Assembly (NCBI RefSeq): GCF_027595985.1
Contig: NC_073313.1
Coordinates: forward strand, 84,860,899-84,924,898
DNA from: Sorex araneus
Taxonomy: Eukaryota > Chordata > Mammalia > Eulipotyphla > Soricidae
Direction of reading: 5' to 3'
DNA: 64,000 nt
The notes under the pieces are model-generated. The model was not told the DNA's origin and did no database searches. It worked only from the letters and a program-made list of their open reading frames with translations. Shown in pieces: positions 56,156 to 64,000 of this stretch; position 1 is the first letter of the stretch, and every line of letters begins with the position of its first letter. Position numbers and translations under genes: made by a program.

Positions 56156-56559
56156 TGTTATAAACATTCAAGTAACAGTTGTGGTGTGCTTCCCTAGCGT
56201 CTCAACTCAGAAAAAGCAACTAGCAAGAGAATTAATGGTCCTGAAACAGTGTTGAACATATATGCCTCTCCTGCTCCATCAAATTATCATTTTTATGGCA
56301 TATGAATATTGGTGACTATAAGTTTGAAAATGCATGAGTGATTTTGCCATTGAATATTTTTGTGAATACAGATATATTTTAGCTTCTCAAATATTTCTCT
56401 TTTCTTTCCATCCTGTTTTCTGTATTTTCTGATTTAAATTTACTTTGTTCTATTTCTATAGCTCTTTTCTCCTTATTTCACTTTTTTCCCCTATATTTTC
56501 CATCAGTCCTTCTCTTCCTTTAGTACAATCTCCATTTTCTTTCTCTCAGTTCTTTTTTC
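56156..56559. other. No gene seen
   Basis: AT-rich, T-rich in its second half. No coding signal. Confidence 0.5.
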
Positions 56560-56970
56560 ATTTTTAATTAAAGAACTATGATTCACAAAGTTATTGATAG
56601 TCATTGATAGTTGCATTTAAGGCATATAATATTTCAACACCAATCCCACCACCAGTATCAACTTCCCTCCACCAGTATTTCCATATTCCCTCTCCACCCC
56701 ATCCCAGCCTGTCAATTTGACAGGCATATTACAAAGTATCCGTTGCTGCAATCTTAGATCTCATATTTTCACTTTTGTTGAGTTTAGGATATATGGCTCT
56801 TCCACTCACCCATTTCAACAGTATCACTGAAGCCCGGATGCCTGTTCACCCATTATTTCCCATTCTCTTCTCCCCCAGACCCTTGATTTCTTTCTTTCTC
56901 TGTCTTTCTCCTCTCTAAATTCTTAGGTCAAAGGTCATCCTTTTCTTTTCATCCTGTCACCTTCTAGTAT
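56560..56970 (-). mobile_element. Old LINE-1 3' end, minus strand
   Basis: aattaaagaactatgattca, caccaatcccaccaccagta, then gacaggcatattacaaagta and the UTR start. Confidence 0.75.
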
Positions 56971-57800
56971 AAAAATTTACATGTACAACTTTTTTAAGTT
57001 AAGGATGTAGCCAATTTATGTGAACTGTTATACATACAACATAAGCACTTTGCGCACCACCAACTCATTTTATTTGCTTGTTTAACTGTGAAAATACTAA
57101 GCACTCAGACCAATTTCTATCATAAAGATTACATCAGTCAATTATACCTAATTTCCTATAGTGATTCTGAGAATTTCTGACAGATAGAGCTTTTATGTTT
57201 TGTTTTAAGTAACACGTTGTTGATTCCTATGCTACATTCCACCACTAATACTCCCTACCCCCTCTCCCATTAAAACTCACATGTTTTGATAAATTGGAGT
57301 CATTAGTATTTCAGCCCTCTCTAATAGGTTTAATCATTCTGGCAGTGATGTTCTATGTTCAAACTTTTATATTAATGGATCCACCTCCCTTTTCCTTGTT
57401 AAATCGTAGCCTGATATTTAAGCATCTTATATTAGTGCTACAGATGCTCTTTCATCCACTCATCAGGATGTGTATTCAGATTGTTATGTGCATTTCCAAT
57501 GAGCACCTGTGGGATCTAAGGGGTTAATTTCATAACTTTCTTAGAAATGCTTCTTTTTCACCTATTTTTTATTTCACAAAGGTCTGGCTTATATCTCTGT
57601 ACTAGCTAACTAATATTCTGTTTCCTTTCCCAGGGCCTTCAAGTCCTTTCTAAAAATGAAATATGGAGACTGCAGGACATAAGTGCTTTTTGTTCTACAA
57701 GTGCAGAAGCATAAGAAAAAGTAAGGAATGTAAAGGAAGTTCATGGAAGTGTGGTGTTAAGGGCATGCATGGAAATAGTTCCAATACCAATTATTGAATT
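56971..57800. other. No gene seen; possible old L1 continuation
   Basis: AT-rich with short frames only. Nothing recognisable. Confidence 0.4.
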
Positions 57801-57804
57801 GATA

Positions 57805-58048
57805 GAACTGTAGCACTGTCATCCTGTTCATCGATTTACGATTTACTCGACCAGGCACCAGTAACTTCTCCATTATGAGACTGTTGCTACTATTTTTGGC
57901 ATATCCAATATGACACGGGTAGCTTGCCAGGCTCTGCTATGTAGGCGGATACTCTCAGTAGCTTGCCAGGCTCTCTGAGAAGGACGGAGGCTTCAAACTT
58001 GGGTCTACTGTGTGCAAGACAAACGCCCTACCCACTGTGCTAGTGTAT
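57805..58048 (-). mobile_element. RTE-tail SINE, type B
   Basis: Antisense full copy from tail (ctgtagcactgtcatcctgt) to head (acgccctacccactgtgcta). Confidence 0.9.
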
Positions 58049-58304
58049 AATTTTATTACTGTATTGTTTGCTATTTTTTGTTAATGACCCATATTCATCA
58101 AAAATAAAGTTTTCTTCTTTTACTAGATCTTTGCTTCAGGTATCAGGGCAATTAGGGTGAGACATGATGGTGGCAGTTCGGTGGGACCCTGAGACAATGA
58201 TTGAGAGAAACGGAACTCTGTAGGTTGGATGTGATGTTGGAACATTGTATGAAATCCTATCATTGGAGGTATTAGAAATCATAGTGATTAAATATTTTTT
58301 TAAA

Positions 58305-58371
58305 AAAAATTAATGAACTAGGAACCATGATTTACAAAGTCATTTGAAATTTTTAAAATTTGAGTAAAGAA
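58305..58371 (-). mobile_element. Old LINE-1 3' tip, minus strand
   Basis: aaccatgatttacaaagtca, cut by the younger L1 at 58372. Confidence 0.6.
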
Positions 58372-59320
58372 AGAACAAAAGCAACCGCTGTTGGAGAGGA
58401 CGTGGGGAGAAAGGGACCCTTCTACACTGTTGGTGGGAATGCCGACTAGTTCAGCCCTTTTGGAAAACAATATGGACGCTTCTCAAAAAATTAGAGGTTG
58501 AGCTCCCATTTGACCCAGCAATACCACTGCTGGGAATATATCCCAGAAAAGCCAAAAAGTATAGTCGAAATTACATTTGCACTTATATGTTCATCGCAGC
58601 ACTGTTTATAATAGCCAGAATCTGGAGAAAACCCGAGTGCCCTAGAACAGATGACTGGTTGAAGAAACTTTGGTACATCTATACAATGGAATACTATGCA
58701 GCTGTTAGAAAAAATGAGGTCATGAAGTTTGCATATAAGTGGATCAGCATGGAAAGTATCATGCTAAGTGAAATCAGTCAGAAAGAGAGAGACAGACATA
58801 GAAAGATTGCACTCATCTGTGGACTATAGAATAACAGACTATAAGACTAACACCCAAGAATAGTAGAAATAATTACCAGGAGGTTGTCTCCGTGGCTTGG
58901 AGACTGGTCTCTCATTCTGGGCAACTCAGAGAAGGGAACACCAAGTAAAATGTGGTCGGAGGCCATGCGGGGGAAGGGTGATGTGTGCCGAATATAGACT
59001 AGAGACTGAACACAATGGCCACTCAACACCTTTATTGCAAATCACAACACCTAATCAGAGAGAGAGATCAAAAGGGAATAGCCTGCCATAGTGGCAGTGT
59101 GGGGTGGGGGTAGACGGGACTGGGGAGGGTGGGAGGGATGCTGGGTTTACTGGTGGTAGAGAATGGGCACTGGTGAAGGGATGGGTTCTCGTACTTTGTA
59201 TGGGGGAAACATGAGCACAAAAATGTATAAATCTGTAACTGTACTCTCACGTTGATTAACTAATTAAAAATAAATTATTTAAAAAAAGATTTGCAATCTT
59301 CAAAAAATTAAAATAAAATG
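58372..59320 (+). mobile_element. LINE-1 3' end, well preserved
   Basis: 5'-truncated copy. It begins in the ORF2 cysteine region (gcaaccgctgttggagagga) and keeps the last 80 codons open at 58587-58829 (TDDWLKKLWYIYTMEYYAA). The full 3' UTR has a GA run near 59057 and a G-rich tract near 59100-59145, then an A-rich tail. A perfect 16-bp duplication, aaatttgagtaaagaa, flanks it at 58356-58371 and 59321-59336. It is probably one of the youngest L1 insertions here. Confidence 0.93.
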
Positions 59321-59640
59321 AAATTTGAGTAAAGAACAGTGATTTACCAAGATATTGAGAGTTGAGTCTTAGACATATAATATTTCAACTTTAATCCCAC
59401 CACCAGTATAAACTTCCCTCTGCCAGTGTTCCCATACTAAGTCCAACCACTTTCACCCCCCACTCCTCCACCCCATCTCTTGCCTATCCCCTTTGATGGG
59501 GACATTTCAAGGTTCTGTGGTTCTAATTTAGATATTATAATTTTAGTGTTTTTGAGTCTGTGATTTGAGTATTTAACTATGCCACTCTCCCACATAAACA
59601 ATATACCTGAGGTCCCTAATCCCTGTTCCCCCATTATTCA
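59321..59640 (-). mobile_element. Old LINE-1 3' UTR, minus strand
   Basis: tgatttaccaagatattgag, then ttaatcccaccaccagtat and the gggacatttcaaggttctgt segment. The younger L1 lies on its 3' side. Confidence 0.7.
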
Positions 59641-62600
59641 TTATTCACTTTTCCCATATTCTAAGAAATAGCCAAATTGGAACATCACTATCTTAATAAA
59701 TGGCTTCAGGGAAAAATAGGAGAGAATAAGGGCAAAGGGGAGAGAAGGGGAAAAGGAATGGGTGGGAGAGGGGAAAGGTGGGAGGAGAAATTTAAAGATA
59801 GTTTCTACCTGCACTTCTTCCGTATGGATTCCCTGTTTTGCAAATTAAGAAAGTTGCAAACAGACTCTCACTAGCATAGTTTCTCTATTCTTGCTCTCTC
59901 TTTTAGATGTATTTTAGTTGTGGTTTTACTCAAATGTCCTCCCATCCTGCTATTTTCATTGAACATTTCAAGTACAGGTCTTCCAAGTACAGAACTGTGC
60001 CATGCTATCACTCCAGTTTGTGACTCTATTTTTCTATTAGTGCGGGTGAAGATAAATTTACTTTGCCATGCACCCACAGACCATACCTGAATAATATTGA
60101 GCTTAAAATCCCTTAAATTTAGGGGTTGAGCTTTTTAAGTCTTTTTTCCCTAAGTCTTTTTTAACATGAGTTTCTTTGAACTTTGAATCCACATATTTCT
60201 GTCCTTTTTGTACTTCTGGTGCTTTGGGGATCCCCAAAACAGGATTCCGTATTTATTCCCTATACTTTGTAAATGTTTGCAAAAGGTTTGGTGCATGTAT
60301 TATTGAGCTTATTTCAGAGACTTGTAAAGTAACTTTCGTCAATTTTTCGTCAAGGAAATGTTCTATTTCATTTTGGTTTTCATTCCAAATGTAATCACAG
60401 ATAATTAAACTTCAAGGAACTTCACATTTTCAAAATAAATCTTTAAAATGTAAATGCTCTCAAATTTTACCTGTTGACAGATAATAGATTTGAACTATTC
60501 ATGTTGTTGTCTATTTAAGGACAAAATATTTTTAAAAAGTGGTATATGTTTATGCTTTTTCTCTTCTCCTAAATTGGTACAATCCTAAAAAACACTTATA
60601 GTTCATCATTTCTCGTAAATGGACAGCATCACAAATCAAATTACTTTAATTTTCACATATACTTATCTAGCTTACTATTGATATGGTCACAAATAATGTA
60701 TTTATTATATAAATGAAATGGATAATGTGTTTCAAGAAATTTTCAGATTTTACTGAGTGTTTATGTGTATCTAGTGTGATTTTAACCTGGGTAAAGATAA
60801 AATTTAATGTAATTTAAATTTCATTTTATTTAAAGATAAAATTTAAATTACATTAAAGTTCACCATCTATCCTTATTGCAAAACGTATGAATCTTAGATA
60901 AAGATTTCTGTTGATGTTGTACATTTGAATTATTTCTAGCAAGCGGCATCCAATTTTAAGGTGGTAGATGTATGGAACTACAAGATGATCTTTTCATTTT
61001 AAAGGAAATTTCATGTTATTATTACATTTGATTTCTCTCCCTAAATTCTGAGGGAACACAAATTCAAAGAAAACTTTTTCAATTTAAAATACATAATTAC
61101 TTTATTTCTATTTCTAAACTTATGTCTAGTCCTTTTATAACTGGTTTGAATACTATTCAAGAAACATCATTCAAAGGTATCATAAGTTATTATGTTCATC
61201 ATCAGTTATAATAACTATATTATGTATGACAAATCAAAATTCAGTACAAAGGCACCATCTCCTATAAATAGATTTGGTCTTTTTTCCTCCTGCAATTAGG
61301 TGCATATGCTAAACTACCTAAGAAAATAAGCTTTGGCCCCCTGTTCCAAGCCTGTATTTAGTAGTATTGTTGTGAAGTTAAATGAACAAAATGGATCTAT
61401 GAGCACTTTGGGGGAAAGGAACAACGGTGCTGTACATAGATAAAGAATTATAATAACAGTAATGACAGTCATCAGATATGACCTAATGAAAATTGGACAA
61501 CTGAGCTAAAAGCAATTTTAAAAACCTTTCATAACTATCCTCTTTTGTTGTTTGTTTTTTTGTTTCCATGGTGATCTGTATTTGACAAGAAAAAAAGCTT
61601 ACAATTTGGATTAATTGTCCCTATTAGTTCAACCTCTCTCTCTATTTCACTCTCCAAAAGTTCCCTACCAACATTTTATTTAATCAAACCTAAGTAAAAA
61701 TCAACTAATCAGCTAATTATCTTAATAAAATGTTCAAAGTACATCTTGATTATCCAAGATGATTTTTTAAAGAAGTTGAACAGAAGTTTGCCCTGAAAAT
61801 GTTCTCATCGCCACGTGTAAAAGCTAGGAATGGTTTTCTTATGTTACCTAAGGAAGGATAATTTGACGGTGCAAGAGAAGAAAAAGCAACAGAATCAATA
61901 GTAAGAAAAAAATTGCTTTGACTCCATGTCTAATTTTTCCTTCTTTTTTCCGAAATTATATATATCAGCTATATACACATACAAACAGTGCATTTCTTCT
62001 TGGTTGTTTTGCTTTGCTTATTGAAAGTAATAATTTTTTAAATATTAGCATTAAATTGCATTTAGAGAAAGACTCCCAAGTATTGTTTTTATTCTAGAAT
62101 CTCTACATTTAGACATTCTAGTGTGTTTATTCACTCTGTCTCTTTCTCTAGCAAGTCTTCAATGTCATTAATGAGATTTTGAAAACTGAGTCTTTAAGCA
62201 AAATGACTAATAATTAAAGGAAACAAAATTCTAGAGTAATTTCATTTTATTATAACACTGACAATAAAACAATCCCAGTTGGTGATAAATTATATGACAT
62301 TATTTAAAGTTCTACTGCATATATATTTATATATATTTATAAGTGTGTGTGTTTGTGTGTCTGTAATTCTTGAACAACACAGGATTGAAATAACCAGATC
62401 CACTTATAAAGTGCCCAGATCTTCTTACAACTTATGGTTTAATAAAACAATATATTACTGCTAATGCATTTTCTCTTCCTTATTATTTTATTGCTAACAT
62501 TTTCTGTGTAACTTGCATTATTGTGAGAATACATAATATGTAACATGCAAAATATGTGCACATTTGTAGGATTACATAGCCTCATGTAGTTTAGATTTAT

Positions 62601-62869
62601 TGGGTTACTCCCGTCACAGTGCTCCAATTCCTCTGTGTTTATTTATAGCTTCTTTCTTAGTGTTCAGTTGACTTGTAAATATTGTTTTTCTCTTCTCCTT
62701 GAGTCCTTTGCATAGTTTATTCAGAGCAATGTCCTTTTTGTATGACACAGGAAGACTTAGCAAATGCTATGCTTTTGTAACCTGGGAGTCATTTGACTCT
62801 ACATGATATTTTCCTCCTGGGCATCTATTCTCTCAACCTAAGCCTCAGCTGCCCTTACTTCCTAGCACC
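59641..62869. other. Repeat-poor AT-rich stretch without a gene
   Basis: About 3.2 kb with almost no recognisable repeats, unlike the rest of the window. Exceptions are a possible plus-sense MIR trace at 61340-61470, a hairpin at 60803-60857 and a TA/GT-rich run at 62315-62360. No coding frame is supported. Confidence 0.5.
60803..60857. repeat. Perfect 19-bp inverted repeat, 17-base loop
   Basis: Arm tttaatgtaatttaaattt at 60803-60821 and its exact reverse complement at 60839-60857. The word aagataaaattta also recurs as a direct repeat on both sides. Confidence 0.85.
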
Positions 62870-63610
62870 CTCAAAAGCAAGGTCCCGACGAGGGACGAGA
62901 TGGACCCAGGGCAAGCGGTGAGTTGTGTGCTACCCTGGCATCGAGATGGGCCTGGCCAAAGTGCCTAATGCTTAACTATAAGTTAAGAGCTTGATCATGG
63001 ACAAATGTTGTCATGATCCAAACAGTGATAACTAGATTTGGACCCTGCTAGGGTGAGAAATAATTAATCTGGCCTGAGTGCTGTGATCTGAGCCTGTGGC
63101 AAGATGTTGCCAGGAGAGCTGCCTTGCAAGCCTCAATGTATCTCTTACTATGTCCATACAAAAATAACTAGTATTAAGATGTTAATGAGTGTTTGGACTA
63201 AGGAAAGGGGAAAAACACTTTAAGAGTCAGGAAGGACTTTGGAATGCACAGCCTTCAGGAAGGGCTTTCTTATGTTGATTTTGCTACCTGGCTGTGTGTA
63301 ACCTAGGGGCAAGGGCGAGAGAGGAAAAGGGGAGGAGAGAGATGTGAGAGGGGCTACTGCAGTAGATCCAGAGAGAGGACGGACAGAGCTGGGAGTGTGG
63401 GAGATGAGAAAGATGGAAGATTGAATAAACGGTAACTAATCAGCAACCAGCTTGGTGCTCGTTCTTCCTTCGCCTGCCCTTGGCCAACGGCCGTCCTGAT
63501 CCAGCCCATACACAGCGGTTCCAGAGCACCAAAAGCCAGCGGCGAGACAGAGCCGCCCCGAGAGCCGGGGAGTGCACACGCCCTTCGGCGTGCCTTAGTT
63601 TTTTACACGC
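62870..63610 (+). mobile_element. LTR-like sequence, endogenous retrovirus family
   Basis: GC-richer block with an AATAAA at 63424-63429 and a downstream stretch (63438-63600) that is homologous to the LTR-like module of composite E3 (shared word aatcagcaaccagcttggt). This layout fits the R-U5 part of a solo LTR with U3 upstream. No retroviral coding sequence is present, and I could not fix the ends. Confidence 0.55.
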
Positions 63611-63693
63611 ATTAACAGTTTATGTTATCAAAATCCATAAGGTTATTGTTAAAGGAAGTAATTAAGTTCAAGTGACTCAAAAGTTAAATGTGG

Positions 63694-63850
63694 GGTTGAA
63701 GTGATAGTACAGAGTTTAATGAGTTTAACTTGCATGCAGCTAACTCACGTTTAATCCCTGGCACCACATGGACCCCAATCATAAGAAGCTACACTGAAAT
63801 ACCATTGATATGGTAATATCCCTATCCCTTACCCCCAAAATTGTAATGTG
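63694..63850 (+). mobile_element. Old A-tail SINE
   Basis: Plus-sense remnant with ggggttgaagtgatagtaca, cacgtttaatccctggcacc and a decayed end. Confidence 0.6.
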
Positions 63851-63924
63851 GATTTTTACTGCACAGGGTTTGGTTCCCTAACCCCCAACATTGTTCAAGG
63901 ATCAACTGTGTCCATGTAAATATA

Positions 63925-63970
63925 CACAAACATATTTGTGTGTGTGTATATATATATATGTATATACTTT
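63925..63970. repeat. GT/TA dinucleotide repeat
   Basis: tttgtgtgtgtgtatatata followed by more TA units, near the window edge. Confidence 0.9.
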
Positions 63971-64000
63971 TCTATGAACCATAAAGATTAAAGTGAAAAT

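Noticed and set aside
62870..63610. Retroviral coding genes next to the LTR-like sequence
   Set aside because: No gag, pro, pol or env wording is visible in the window. At most a solo LTR.

Overview
This window is a gene-poor, retrotransposon-rich stretch of a placental mammal genome, most likely a shrew (Sorex, Eulipotyphla). That assignment is an inference. It rests on a recurring tRNA-headed SINE that I associate with Sorex, on a placental-type LINE-1, on MIR fossils, and on one mammalian olfactory receptor gene. I see no rRNA, no tRNA gene, no CRISPR and no bacterial features.

The only intact protein gene I can support is an intronless-coding class II olfactory receptor (10797-11726, + strand, 309 codons). 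A 375-bp polypyrimidine microsatellite lies directly upstream and ends in an AG ten bases before the ATG, so it may serve as the pyrimidine tract of a 3' splice site. Nearly all other long open frames lie inside microsatellites or retroelement fragments.

Layout. 0-10 kb: 5'-inverted L1 ends, SINEs, MIR pieces and repeat-poor AT-rich DNA. 10.4-11.7 kb: microsatellite and receptor gene. 11.7-21.8 kb: MIR, SINEs, and an old L1 (ORF1 region) interrupted by two SINEs and a younger L1. 21.8-24.5 kb: a dead RTE-clade LINE on the minus strand. 24.5-26.3 kb: L1 ends carrying a 530-bp purine microsatellite. 27.4-28.8 kb: two composite elements. 33-35.8 kb: SINE cluster. 37-41.5 kb: a pile-up of L1 3' ends. 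45.9-48.5 kb: a minus-strand L1 carrying an LTR-like insert. 49.6-54 kb: L1 fragments split by SINEs. 54.56-55.21 kb: a third composite element. 58.4-59.3 kb: a well-preserved L1 end with a perfect target duplication. 62.9-63.6 kb: an LTR-like sequence.

The most interesting theme is how the mobile elements interact. One tRNA-like SINE head occurs with two kinds of 3' end. One is a short A-rich tail of the kind L1 mobilises. The other is a longer tail matching the 3' end of the RTE element at 21.84 kb, including the codons for its C-terminus and an octamer-like terminal repeat. Three further elements (27389-28084, 28322-28805, 54558-about 55212) join this RTE-type tail to GC-rich and LTR-like 5' modules. 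At least two have target-site duplications. They look like a composite non-autonomous family, SVA-like in logic but with an RTE-type end.
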